Shown: piece by piece, positions 32,220 to 43,980 of the stretch
How the letters are laid out: each line of letters begins with the position of its first letter
How positions within the stretch are numbered: position 1 is the stretch's first letter
DNA from: Pisolithus tinctorius
Taxonomy: Eukaryota > Basidiomycota > Agaricomycetes > Boletales > Pisolithaceae
Assembly (NCBI GenBank): GCA_024663395.1
Contig: JANFAH010000004.1
Location: forward strand, 3,534,001-3,598,000
DNA length: 64,000 nucleotides
Direction: 5' to 3'
Made by a program: the position numbers and the translations under genes
Notes under the pieces: model-generated
The model's input: the letters and a program-made list of their open reading frames with translations, nothing else
Told to the model about the DNA's origin: nothing
Database searches by the model: none

Positions 32220-34059
32220 TGTGAGTCAAAGTGTGGAATGCTGGTGAAAACCAAACAAATCCAACACAAAAGACAAATAAGAGCAAGTGGTGGTTTGCCT
32301 CTGTGGAACCTGGAGTGCAGAGAAACATAAATGTGGGGGAGACTTCAAGTAGAGGTGCTCCTGGTGCAAGTCATTGATGAGTTATGCAGGAGTAGATGAA
32401 TGGATGATGACTGAGGAGGGGATGCTGAACAGAGTGAAGGTGTTCAGCTGAAAGTACTTGGGGGTAATGGACTTTGATAGAATATGCTCCTTGCACAAGT
32501 TGATGACAAGTTATGCAGGAGTGGAGGGACGACTAAGACTGCTGACTAAGAGGAAGCTTCAGATGAATGATGGAGGCAGATAGACTCTTCCGAATGAGCC
32601 TCAACTACCAAGTATATGAATGATGACAGATAGACCCCTTTGTGGAGCCTCAACTGTCGACGATGAGATAGGCACTGGACTGACTGCTGGACTGCTTCTG
32701 AATTGACTCCTTGTAGCTAAGTACATGGGGGTTTATATACTGAGGGGGGAGCACAGCTTGTGACAAACAAGGCACAAACACTTGGTAAGTAATGAGTAAG
32801 GACTGAGTAATCATGATGAGTAAGCAAGAAATGAAAAGTAAGCAAGCAAAGAAGATTGGTAAGTATTGGCAATGAACAAGTCAAGGATAGTCAAAATATC
32901 ACAAAATGAGTCAAATAGAATCAGAAACTGAGTAAGCCCACTGATATCACATTAGGGGGTGGCGATGCAAGTTAGATCTCAGTGGAGACATCTCTAGATC
33001 CAAAGACAGCATGACAGATGGACAGTGTTTCCAGATAGGGAAGTATTAATTCCAGAATTGAAGGGCATGAGTCAGGTGTCAAAGGGGGCTAGGGCATTGG
33101 GGGTCTGTGGGGGAATGAGAGCATATGTGATCGCGTCTCCCACCCTTCCATCCTCTCAGCGAAGTTAACAAAAACTTCATGGACGGGGTTCTGATGGAGG
33201 AGGAGGAGAAGGGGGGACGTCTTCTGCTGGATCCTGCAGTAAGAAGGCAAGATGCATGTCATACTCATCATGAATGTGATCAGGGAGGCTGGAGGACAGT
33301 AGATTATACTGCAGCTGTTGCAATGCAGGAAGAATGATGGACAAGACTGGAATAAAGACAGTGCAGGGAGCAGGGAGGAACGATCCATATGCTTCATCAA
33401 CTGGGGAGACTGAAATGACCACATAAGACCTTTCTAACTGAGTGACAGACCTGAGGCGACCAAAGAACATCCTTCTGGAAGTCATACTGACAAGGAGAAC
33501 ATGCTGACCAAGCTGCATGGGATGAGACAGGGCTGACAATGACAGGATGAACCAGGGGGCTTCAGGATGGAAGCTGGTGGGAATGCCTGGCAGATATACA
33601 TAGCCACTGTCTCTGGCAAATGAGACAAGCGAGATGATTGATGAAGAGGTGGCCATGATTGATGGACTTAGCGAAATGAGCATCTGACAGATGGAGTGCT
33701 GTAGAAATGTGCAGGGTGCGAGGATCCTCTCCAAATTTGGAAGGAAGAATCATGGGGCTGAGCACTTTAAGTGAGTGTGGGAACAGAGTTGATATCTTTG
33801 GAAATGGTGGAGATATGATGAAAACCAGAATGCCATACATGGGCACTAAAAACCTTTAATGTGCACTTAACTCGCTTCCTCTTTTCTCTTTAGCACTGAC
33901 GACTCATTCTTGTGTGAAGGATGACTGTTAACATCTGACAGTCTTTCTATGCATGAGGCCTTTAGTCTTCATCTGCATGCTTGGGCATTGTGTGCAACTT
34001 GTCAACGAGTTAGGCAGAGTCAGCTGTAACCATGTCCACAACACCTTTGGTGTGTGACA
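32220..34059 (-). mobile_element. X8: complete reversed element X (1840 bp)
   Basis: Flanked by CCGG (32216-32219) and CTGG (34060-34063), a CCGG duplication with one CpG to TpG change. Most internal CpGs are also lost (for example CAACTGGGGAG where X4 has CAACCGGGGAG), so it is an old copy. Confidence 0.9.
33177..33656 (-). CDS. X8 copy of the 159-aa X protein
   Basis: Open for the full 480 nt in spite of the CpG decay of this copy. Several arginine codons have become His/Gln/Cys-type codons (for example HPMQLGQHVLL where X4 has GQRVLL). Confidence 0.5.
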   Translation of the reverse strand: MATSSSIISLVSFARDSGYVYLPGIPTSFHPEAPWFILSLSALSHPMQLGQHVLLVSMTSRRMFFGRLRSVTQLERSYVVISVSPVDEAYGSFLPAPCTVFIPVLSIILPALQQLQYNLLSSSLPDHIHDEYDMHLAFLLQDPAEDVPPSPPPPSEPRP

Positions 34060-34261
34060 CTGGTCATTACACAAGACTTGTAAATAGAGTTTGTAGGTTG
34101 AAAAGCTGTATAACTAGAGTGCTTTGAGCTTGGGGCTCATAACCTTTGTGGGTAGGGTGAGATCAGAAGGCTACTCAAGTTAGCCTAGACACAGAACTCA
34201 GACTTGAAATGACAAAGTCTGAGGTGTAAGGTAAGACAAAGTGTAAACCAAGTACCTAACA

Positions 34262-34900
34262 TATTACATAATCAACTCAGTGTAGACTGGACAGCATACT
34301 GTGCTCCAACATGGGACAGCTATTCTGATTATGCAGTATGCAGAGGAGGATTTGAATGCTGTGAGGTCAGGAGCCCATGCTTAGGTTGCAGTATGTCTAT
34401 CATCCCACATGTCTACTGCCATTAATTGTATCTTGTCATTAGCAATGTCCTTGCACAATTTTTTGTGCCTCACATCCTTTCTTTTAATGTCAACCACAGC
34501 CTCAAAGTGTCAAAGAATGTTATCAAACATGTGCCAAATAGCTACCCCACTGATATTAGTGCCAAATGGTTGTCTATGTACATGTAGTACATAGCTCAAG
34601 ACTCATATCCCAAGGTCACTAAATACCAAAAATTTCCAACCACATCTTTAGACCTTGGTCATCTGAAATCAAGTTCCATCATTTTTTCCAAGTCAAATGG
34701 TATTTCTTTCATTGAATTCCGATGGTGCATTGAGGAGATATGGTCAATGGAAGTTGGGTGCTTTTTTTTCTTACATAAAAAGTCACATGGCCAACTTGCC
34801 TGAAATCAACAGTAAAGACCGTGGGAATGGCCAAAAACTGCTGCCAAGGGTTTAAGTAGCTGTCAAGTAAGGATAAGTAAACTCGTGATTTGCTGGTGTA
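34262..34900. other. Unassigned sequence with a possible decayed coding remnant
   Basis: On the minus strand around 34555-34395 a short stretch reads like protein (VAIWHMFDNIL, HFEAVVDIKRKDVRHKKLCK, MAVDMWDDRHTAT) with stops. I cannot assign it to a family. The remainder shows nothing recognisable. Confidence 0.4.
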
Positions 34901-36872
34901 TTAGTTTGTAACTAGACTTGCTGCCTGCGGCGTGTCTATCTCCGACAGTCCGTATTCCCCCTGGGATGCCCACCAGTCCACACCAGGTATTCCAGGACGT
35001 CCACCGGTCGATCCGCCCGTACTCCCCCCAGGACGTCCACCGGTCGATCCGCCCGTACTCCCCCCAGGACATCCACCGGGCAATCCGTCCGCATTCCTCT
35101 GCCAAGACAGATTCCCATCATTGTCAACCTTGCCCACATAATAGGCGGGTTCTTTCAGCCCGGAAAATACAGCATCATTGGATAACTTCTGCAGCTGAGA
35201 GGGATCCTCGATATACAGGATATGGGTGTGTTCGATCTTGTACTTGCGAAGCAGAGCGAGGAAACGGATCACAGCGAGATCCGCGCCGGCGCTATCGAGT
35301 GGTGTCATGATGAATAGATGAATGATAGAATGTTGGCGAAGGACCCTAGAGATATCAACAAGGGTGCTGAGGTTTCCGGGTGATTTGCCGTTAACAGGTC
35401 GTCCACCAACTACACGTCGGACGTCATGGACGAAGAACTGGAAGTCCAAGAAAGCTTTCTCCAGAAAGGTGAGAGTCTCAACGTCAGATTCCCCGCGTTT
35501 TGCTTGACCCTGCTGTGTAGCCGGCGCTTTGGCAGATGTACAAGCGCTGATTTGCGTGTGGGTCAAATTTTCAATGTAAGCCTGGTACAAATATCTGGCC
35601 CTATCCAACACTGAGTGGCGTCCTGCGGATGGAAAAGAATCAGGCGGGTGGAAACTCTTCCGCATGGACCCCGAGTCGGTGGAGTGATGATCCTCCTCAG
35701 ACTCAGGTTTAGAAAAGTTACGAGGGAACACGTCCACGTCTGACTTCCCTGTCGCCATTATGTCTTTGAGGTACTGAGAGAGCTCCTGTAGAAGTTCAAC
35801 ATAGAGTTTTTTGAATGCGGATGCCGAGTTAAGCACACGTTTCCAGAGCGTTGGAATAAAATCCTTGCATGCTCTGGCCCCGTCAGTTAGGACACGGAAC
35901 CGATTGCGAACGTCTTCGAGCTGCGCGAAGGTCTCAAGAGCTTCGTTGACAAGTGATTGGCGTATCCCGTATACAGAGACAGTGACCTGTACATCGTCAA
36001 GGATGGTCTTCGGAATAGGCTGGAGGGTGACCAAAATGGGGACACCTTTAGGTGCACCATTGCCGGGATCACCCAAGAGAAGCCTGGCCACCTCAGGAAT
36101 GACGTCTAGCACGTCGGCAGGTTTGACGGGAACACTCTCGAGTTCGACGTCACCGTGCACCTGAAAGTTTATTGTCGGTCCATCCGCAGCGGGGAATTCG
36201 AGGATGATCACTTACGACCAAGTCAAACTTAGAGTTCATACCTTCAAACTGTGCTTTGATCTTTGCATCGGCTTTGGCATTGAGAGAGACCGCCCCTTTG
36301 AGCTGATTGAGTTCCAGCCCGAGTTTTCCTTCGATACTCTCTTCATTCGTCACCTCCGTAGCCCTCTCCGTCATGTTGATGATAAGATTGCCTCCATAGA
36401 TGATAGAGGACACGAAATGCGTTGCACGTTTCTGGGCAATGTAATCTTTCTTCACCATGTCCAGGACGTTAGTAGCCATCCCCTTCTCGGCGAACAACAG
36501 TCGGCGTTCCTCCGTCCTGACCTTGAGCACCAGGGTCCACGACTGCGCCTGACTGTTGCACTTGGCATCATTGAGGTAGGACGCAGACCCTTCAGCTTTG
36601 ACGAGACCGCCAAGGACTTCGAGGGAAAGGCTTGCCTGAATGTCAAGGAGAGTCGCTTTCTTCTCAAACGAGTTAGAGAGGGCCAGTGTGAGATCAGTGT
36701 GTTTGACGTTCGTAACGGCGACTTCAGTGGACTTTTCCTCGTAGAGCTGGACACCGAGGAAGCGACTGGTGCGTTCGTCGAAGAGCTCGCCAAGACGAGT
36801 GGCATAACCGAGGGTAGGCCTCTGGAAGTCCGTTGGAGGATGTTCAACTGCAGGGGGTAAACTGGATGACAT
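34901..36872 (-). CDS. SNTX/MACPF-like protein, left member of a divergent pair
   Basis: Two exons: 36872-36216 and 36160-34901, with a 55-nt intron (36161-36215, GTAAGT..TTCAG), phase 0, about 638 aa. The ATG at 36872 (MSSSLPPAVEH) is chosen because the match to fungal homologues begins there; the frame is open further upstream. Exon 1 has TLGYATRLGELFDERTSRF and the long SASYLNDAKCNSQAQSW region typical of fungal stonustoxin-like (SNTX) proteins with a MACPF/perforin-type fold. Exon 2 resembles the following helical and thioredoxin-like parts (VYGIRQSLVNEALE, LTDGARACKDFIP, AVIRFLALLRKYK). No signal peptide is visible. The C-terminus is replaced by a Gly/Ser/Thr/Pro repeat. Toxicity is not implied: fungal members are of unknown role. 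Confidence 0.78.
34992..35099. repeat. Three 36-bp tandem repeats in the 3' end of the left SNTX-like gene
   Basis: Units start at 34992, 35028 and 35064. The first two are identical and the third diverged. On the minus strand they encode 12-residue Gly/Ser/Thr/Pro/Arg repeats of the type GGSTGGSTGGRP. The paralogue at 37924 lacks them and ends SWKLISPKS. Confidence 0.85.
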
Positions 36873-38635
36873 TGGAATGGGTGAGAGATTCGCTGAGGTG
36901 GATGCCTGACGTAGATGGATGGGACGGTTTGTATACATTGTCGGGCTCCGTCGGAACCTATTATTTCTATCGGGACACCTGGGTTGAGGGAATGGCACAC
37001 GAGGCCAGGGATCGAGACTGTTATCGCCATCGGAATACCTGGAAACGGCACACGAGGCCAGGAATCAAAACCCTGTTACTGCCATTGGAAACCTCATGAT
37101 AAGATGCAGTGGATTGTGTCGGGTGTCGGACAAGATGGCGAGGCTAGCCATGTTGCATGACGCATGACGCATGACGGCCGATCATTCCAAGCACAAGAAG
37201 TAGCAGTTCAGCACATTGGCATGACACCGATTCCACTGCCTGCCCAGTCCCGTGCCTCATTTACCTTTCTGCACGACCATGCTCGGTGTCCGAAAGCATG
37301 AACTGCACGCCATAGTCTGGACACCAGCATGACTGTGAAGCGCAATAGCTTCATACGCTTTACAGACAGATTGCACGCCAATGGACGGGATCCTCCGAAC
37401 GTGGTTTGCAATCAGGCTATATCTTAGGTGCTTATTATAATCAGCAAGTAGTTAGAGCGGTAGGACTGAGCCGACAGATAGCACAACGAAGCATGAAAGG
37501 AGACAGATCTAGTACACGAGACTGACGATGCGTTGAGGTGAGCGTACAAACACAAATTTGTCAGAACACTTTCTCTACCGTTTAGTCCCCTCAGTGACTT
37601 GTTCATTTCTGACTCATTATCGACAGATTCCTTCACTCGGCCGTATGTCTAGCCTCGTCATCTTGTCCGACACCCGACACAATCCACTGCATCTTATCAT
37701 GAGGTTTCCAATGGCAGTAACAGGGTTTTGATTCCTGGCCTCGTGTGCCGTTTCCAGGTATTCCGATGGCGATAACAGTCTCGATCCCTGGCCTCGTGTG
37801 CCATTCCCTCAACCCAGGTGTCCCGATAGAAATAATAGGTTCCGACGGAGCCCGACAATGTATACAAACCGTCCCATCCATCTACGTCATGCATCCACCT
37901 CAGCGAATCTCTCACCCATTCCAATGTCATCCAGTTTACCCCCTGCAGTTGAACATCCTCCAACGGACTTCCAGAGGCCTACCCTCGGTTATGCCACTCG
38001 TCTTGGCGAGCTCTTCGACGAACGCACCAGTCGCTTCCTCGGTGTCCAGCTCTACGAGGAAAAGTCCACTGAAGTCGCCGTTACGAACGTCAAACACACT
38101 GATCTCACACTGGCCCTCTCTAACTCGTTTGAGAAGAAAGCGACTCTCCTTGACATTCAGGCAAGCCTTTCCCTCGAAGTCCTTGGCGGTCTCGTCAAAG
38201 CTGAAGGGTCTGCGTCCTACCTCAATGATGCCAAGTGCAACAGTCAGGCGCAGTCGTGGACCCTGGTGCTCAAGGTCAGGACGGAGGAACGCCGACTGTT
38301 GTTCGCCGAGAAGGGGATGGCTACTAACGTCCTGGACATGGTGAAGAAAGATTACATTGCCCAGAAACGTGCAACGCATTTCGTGTCCTCTATCATCTAT
38401 GGAGGCAATCTTATCATCAACATGACGGAGAGGGCTACGGAGGTGACGAATGAAGAGAGTATCGAAGGAAAACTCGGGCTGGAACTCAATCAGCTCAAAG
38501 GGGCGGTCTCTCTCAATGCCAAAGCCGATGCAAAGATCAAAGCACAGTTTGAAGGTATGAACTCTAAGTTTGACTTGGTCGTAAGTGATCATCCTCGAAT
38601 TCCCCGCTGCGGATGGACCGACAATAAACTTTCAG
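36161..38635. repeat. Large inverted repeat (arms about 1 kb, spacer about 500 bp)
   Basis: The left arm, about 36161-37148, and the right arm, about 37652-38635, are almost identical in reverse complement. They contain exon 1, the intron and roughly 280 bp of 5' flank of each SNTX-like gene. I noted only isolated differences (such as GCCTGACG versus CATGACG near 36907/37888). Downstream of the intron the two genes diverge quickly. The unique spacer (about 37150-37650) has no convincing frame. Confidence 0.9.
36873..37923. promoter_or_regulatory. Shared bidirectional upstream region of the SNTX-like pair
   Basis: About 1050 bp separate the two divergent start codons. The outer parts belong to the inverted repeat, so both genes have the same ~280 bp proximal promoter and the same TGTATACA-type AT-rich element about 60 bp upstream of the ATG. 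Co-regulation is inferred from layout only. Confidence 0.4.
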
Positions 38636-39847
38636 GTGCACGGTGACGTCGAGCTCGAGAGTGTTCCTGTCAAACCTGCAGACGTGCTCGATGTCATTCC
38701 TCAGGCTGCCAGGCTTCTCTTGGGTGATCCTGGCGACGGTGGGCCCAAGGGTGTCCCCATTTTGGTTACCCTCCAGCCTATTCCGAAGACCATCCTTGAC
38801 GATGCCCAGGTCACCGTCTCTGTATACGGGATACGCCAGTCACTTATCAACGAAGCTCTTGAGACCTTCGCGCAGCTCGAAGACGTTCGCAATCGGTTCC
38901 GCGTCCTAACAGACGGGGCCAGGGTATGCAAGGATTTTATTCCCAAGCTTGCGCAACGCGCCCTTAGCGCTTCAGATGCATTCAGTGCGAGCTACGTCGA
39001 GCTTATGCAGAAGCTCGGCCAGTTCCTCAGAGACATGATGACGAAGGGGGAGTCGGACACGGCTATGTCCTCCTATGACACTTCCAATCCCAAATCTGGG
39101 GAGGGCAATAAACGGGTTGCTAATACAAAATCCATGGAGGACAGGGAGGAACAGCTTACTGATTTAGGATTCGAGGAATTCCAGGACGGACAATTCACTG
39201 GTTTCGAATCGAAGCCTAAAGAAGGCAATGTTTACCGTTCCAGTTTTATGCCATCCGGCAAGGACCACTCGATGTTGGACCAGGCCAGGTACCTGTACCA
39301 GGCACATACCACAGTCTCGCACCAAACTCTAGCCAAACATTCGAACCAAGGCCAGGATGGAAACATTGCTCCGGCCAAGGTCACAGGTATGCAGGCCGTG
39401 GGAGGCTACGACGGGCAGCTTTCTTTTGAGACACCGCTCGTATTTCTGGAGCGAGCCCTCCTGGATTTCCAGCACTTTGTCCACGATGTTCGTGATATAC
39501 CGGCCGGCCAATCCGTGAATGGAAAAGTGCCTCCTTCAAACTTGTCCACTTTCGCAGATGTCTCTAGGGCTCCTCGTTATCAGACAACCATTCATTTGTT
39601 CCTCATGACTTCACTTGAGCAAGCCAATGCCAACCTCGCTGTTTTTCGCTTTCTGGCTTTACTTCGGAAATATAAAGATGGGGACTCAAACTCGCGTCAC
39701 CTCCTCTACGTGGAAGATCCTTCTGAGCTTGCAACGAAATTGCCAGCGGGTGCAGCGTTTTCCCAGCTAACCTCTCCCTCTTATTATGTTGGAAACGTTG
39801 ACGACAAAGGCGTATTGTCGTGGAAACTCATTTCTCCCAAATCCTAG
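37924..39847 (+). CDS. SNTX/MACPF-like protein, right member of a divergent pair
   Basis: Exon 1 is 37924-38580, the intron 38581-38635 (GTAAGT..TTCAG) and exon 2 38636-39847, giving about 622 aa and no internal stop. Exon 1 is essentially identical to the left paralogue. Exon 2 keeps VHGDVELESVPVKPADVLDV, QVTVSVYGIRQSLINEALET, an acidic/Ser-rich insert about residues 350-420, and a C-terminal thioredoxin-like segment (LLDFQHFVHDVRD, AVFRFLALLRKYK, SYYVGNVDDKG). The homologous vertebrate stonustoxin subunits form pores through a MACPF/CDC-like domain. The fungal function is unknown. CpG content is normal here, unlike in the surrounding old repeats, as expected of an unmethylated host gene. 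Confidence 0.82.
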
Positions 39848-41700
39848 TCTAATGCTTTCAACGGTTTTCCGAGTCGTACGCATCAATTTACCCTCAACTG
39901 GTAGCTGCTAACATCTCACTTATGTGGCTGCATCTCTATCATCGCCGCGATATGCCGAAGCCTCCTACCAGTCGTGTCTCGAATGCAGCCGACGGTTGGT
40001 GAGCGAGCCGAGAGAACCAGACATACAATGCATAATACTTCATATGTGTAAAATGCTACCTCGTCGCAAAGCTTTTGCTGTTCACCGTCCAATGTTCACT
40101 ATTAATCATTTCCCAGATATGTCTGCCTTCACTGTATTCGACTCCTGATAATCAGGATACATACTGCCTGTGGTACTGAAGATCTGCTCGTCAGTACTGC
40201 TACTTTTTAGTGTAGCGAGTGGTTTGCATTCGCTTCAGAGGTGATGATACATCTGAGAACAATTCAGTGGATGCAGTAACGAAATACACCCAGGTGCAGG
40301 TACCTAGTTCACTGCATGGATCACACGGGAGGTTCTGCAGAAGATAGCAAGTAGCATCCTTCCGCTTGCAGCACCACACGATACATTACTACGAGTGATT
40401 CTTGAATATAACGTCAGTGCGTCACCCTTCTCGAAAAGCTGAGTCCAACTCGAGGATCTTAAAAGTGCGGATGTGCCTTTAGTCATGTACTAGTTAACAT
40501 GGAGATCTTTTCGAGACGACTACGTGACGCTCGCGATTGATTTCTTGCCTACGAATGGATCCTTTGAACCTTGTAGCAACCGATCCGGGCATCGACTCAA
40601 CTGGCCGTTGCCCGATGCCCCAGTAGCAAGTCGTGTGTAAATCAGAACTGTGATATGTAGAGTACCCTCAAAGCCACAACCATAAGGAATTCCTCACAGA
40701 GAAGATGGTTCTGCGACCACAGCTGACGGCCACGAATTTAAAAGCGACAATAATGCGGCTGATGTGTTCTACGCGACACGGATGACCTGGTCCTGATATA
40801 TGCACTTCTCTGACGTGGGTTCGTGTAATGTTAGATAAGGCAACAGAGCCGATGATGCTAATAACTGGCTCTCGGACGCAGAAATTCTACACCAGGGCCT
40901 CTAGCAAGGATTGATTCACAGGCGATAGGTACGCGGCTACCGGTCACCACACCTCTGAGTGATTACCCATACACTTACCAGAACTGTGTTCATCTCTCTC
41001 GTAGTCGTTTTAAAAACGCAAGACATGACTACACCCACATAGGGCACGCACGAGTTTGGAGAGCGCTCCAACATAACTTGCCTTCTTAACCAGCGACACG
41101 AGAAGAAGCGAGTTTAGGGGTAGTCGCGACGTAGAGCACATTGAGCATATTAGAACCTGTATATAACTAGAACAGGGCCGTCGCCGCCGGCAGGCACCTT
41201 GTTTACCACGCCCGAGCATGCTACAGTTGTGAGGTGGCTGGTGGGATTTGCCGCGCGGACTTGTTGTTGAGGCATATGCGCGGATGTCGAAAAAAGCGTC
41301 TCAATTTTCGGGGTGCAGTGACCTTGTAAACAAGGTGATTTCCACACCACCGAAGCAAAAAACACACCCACACAAACCAGATTTCGGCATTGACTCAAGT
41401 GTAATCAGCAGGTGGTAAGCCTAAAAATCAGTGAAAACAATTCAAGCTGACTGGTGGTTATCACCTTCTGTCAGCCACAACTTGTGACTGCAATTTCCAC
41501 ATTCATTTAATGTTTGGTACCCCTCTGCTCTCAATACCTATTGTGTTTCTAACCCAATAAGTGCATCACCAATTAAAATACCAAAGCCCTCTGGGCACCC
41601 CTGGATGCATTCAGATAAGTGTGTGATGTCTATCATTATGGTTTTTTACAAACAAAAGCATAACAGGTGGGGGGGATTCTATTGACTTTTCAGAATTAAT
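39848..41700. other. Unique intergenic sequence, no gene seen
   Basis: Balanced composition with normal CpG frequency to about 41400. The longest frames are under 95 codons, without introns or domains I recognise. From about 41400 the sequence becomes AT-rich and CpG-poor, marking the start of transposon debris. Confidence 0.55.
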
Positions 41701-41869
41701 AACAAACTCTTAAAACTAATAATGAGTTAAATTGAGGAGTTTTTGTAGGGTGTGTGTGGAATGATACTTAGAAAATGGAGTGCTGTTTGGGGAACTGCAA
41801 GCATGTAAAGAGTGAGTACAAATGACAGAGCCCTGCAGGGGAACATGATTGGGTGTGGTAGGGGACAGG

Positions 41870-42890
41870 TTTTTTAGGTGTGGTGGAAGATGATAAAGCT
41901 GTAGATGGGCATGAGACATTGCATTATGATGGACAAGAATGGCATACAAGCTGTGGTGGATGATGTGGAGGACAGGTGGGATGCATAAACAAAACTGTTC
42001 ACCAGTGCTGCCAAATTCTCTGCACTGAATGTAATTCCATTCTTTGAGTACCACTCATTGTTAGAAACCAACCACTCAATTATGCACTTTACCCTCAATT
42101 TACTAACAAGAACAGGCCAGAACTTCCACAAAGCATCTGCACTGGGATGAAAGGTACCACCTGCAAACACCACACACACAGCCCCCTGCAGATCACTCAT
42201 TGTTGGTGGAAGGACATTTGACAGAGAAGATGGATCCTGAGGCAACAGAGCAATATTGCCTCTGTTAAACTGCTGACTGGCTTCTTCAGGAACATGTGCC
42301 CCTTGAACACTCCTGGTCTGATAATGATGTATAATGATAGTAGCATGACAGGCAGTGACAAGTATTAGTTCCACCACACTACTTGTCTGTATACTTTGCT
42401 GAACATCATTGGGCAACTCACTCACTGCATAGTATTGAAAATTAGCTATTGCATCCTTTGGTTGCTGTGGCAATCTTGCTGTAAGAGCCTTTCGATACAA
42501 AGGGCACATCTGAAGCTTCCCAATATCTTCCAAACAATGCATCCCATGTGGACAAAGAATGGCACCATGGTATTTTTCTAAATCATATGTCTGGGGTCAA
42601 CATTGATGAGACAACCAATCATTCCTTAGCACAGAAAGCATTTGCATACTGGGGATGATATCAACAAGCTTACAACACTGAACTAACTGTGCACACACCA
42701 CACAAACCCCTTCATCAAGATGCTGTGGTGACATGGTATTCTGCCAATCATGAATGATGTTGAATTTATCACTTGAGGATCACATAGGAGGATAACTCAG
42801 AGGTTCTTCTCCACCCTCCATAGTTGGCTTAACACAATGTGCCTGCACAACATTTCTATGCATATCTCTAAGTCTTGCTTTGTTACTCTC
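41870..42890 (-). pseudogene. Helitron-type protein fragment (DUF6570-like N-terminal region)
   Basis: The minus strand carries CVVCAQLVQCCKLVDIIPS (about 42715-42655) and then CPLYRKALTARLPQQPKDA, IANFQYYAVSELPNDVQ, FNRGNIALLPQDPSSLSNVL and LWKFWPVLVSKLRVKCIIEWL (42542-42040). These blocks occur in the N-terminal part of large Helitron-encoded replicase/helicase proteins of mushrooms. The first block is separated from the rest by a stop, and after about 41870 the match fades. No helicase or HUH motif is present here, so this is a truncated, inactive remnant. Confidence 0.7.
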
Positions 42891-43980
42891 TAGTGAAATA
42901 GCCAGGAGCAATGCAGGTGCAAGGCATCTCCCACACCACACCATTCTTAGCTGTCAAAATATGTACAGTAATGATGGACATGTAATGACACATTCATGAA
43001 TATGAAGAGTATTGTAATGCCGATAAGAAGTGTAGTACTTTTAACAGTGGCACAACAAGAAGGATTCTTTGCTCTACTTGGGTTTCCAGACAATAGTGTC
43101 TTATTTCGAGGTAGAAAAGAAGTCCCTGTACAGTGCACAAGGCCTATTTTATAGGGTAGAGGTTAGGCATGAAATATGTCAGAGTATCAGTATGGGTTAA
43201 GTAGGATCAAACAAACAAATGAGAAACCAATAGATCTGTCATAAAGAAAGCAACATCTAACCATACAGTCAACAGCATCAGACCAAATCCTTACATTCCT
43301 CCCTCCAGGGTACAAAGTACCCTTCCTTTGTGAAGTGTGCTTACTCAGAAACACCTCCAGCATTTTCTGCATCTCTGCCTTGTTCCATCATGTCATCCTC
43401 ACCTTCAGTGTCCACTATGCCATTGTACTCTTCTCCATACCCCTCCTCAAGACCTTTGATGGAGATGTCAACACCTACTGAGTCAACAGCGACATTAGAG
43501 GGATCATGATCAGGCATGCCAGTGCAGTCAGGGAAGACACCATAGTGGGAGATCGCATCCAGGGTGATAGTAGAGGAGCTAGTGATGGGGGCAGGTGAGT
43601 GCAAACAGGTAGGCATCTGATTATTCCTGTGGAAGCTGTCAACAAGTGACAAGGTTACATAAGTGGCCAGCAGATGAACCTCTGATGAACCTTAGATGAA
43701 CCTTAGATGAACCAGCCTTTTTCCTGTGCCTCTATTTTTGACAGGTTATGTATCACCACTAGTATCCTTTTTACCCCGTGTCCCTTGTTCTTATGAGCTT
43801 GTTTTTTCACATATATATACTTCACTTCTCTCACTTACAAAAACCCTCAGTCATCTTGCCCATACTCAGGCAGTGGCTGAGCTGTTTTCTGTTTAGTTTT
43901 TGTCAGAAGCTACCTGCCCCAGTGGCCTCCCTGCACTTACTTGAGCTTGACTTTCCAGTGTGATGAGCTTCCATGGGCAA
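42891..43980. other. Unassigned sequence with one acidic open frame
   Basis: A minus-strand frame at 43652-43341 (about 103 codons) is acidic (GLEEGYGEEYNG, TEGEDDMMEQGRDAENAGG) and could be an upstream exon of the Helitron-type gene, but I see no family match. A short tandem repeat of GATGAACCTTA/GATGAACCTCT units lies at about 43673-43717. Confidence 0.4.

Larger units (their letters stand above)
31439..34261 (-). repeat. Probable Gypsy-3 5' LTR region, interrupted by X8
   Basis: Upstream of gag, 31439 begins TGTCACACACCTGATC, a possible LTR border (element-strand end GTGTGTGACA). A minus-strand TATATAAGTCC box lies near 31958, and a possible outer end is at AACA 34261. Removing X8 leaves about 980 bp. 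No partner LTR survives in the window, so borders are guesses. The sequence 31061-31438 is gag leader, with no gene visible. Confidence 0.4.

Noticed and set aside
34262..34900. tRNA or other small RNA gene in gene-free stretches
   Set aside because: I looked for cloverleaf-type arms and GGTTCRA-type boxes by eye here and in 39848-41700 and found none convincing. A covariance-model scan would be decisive.
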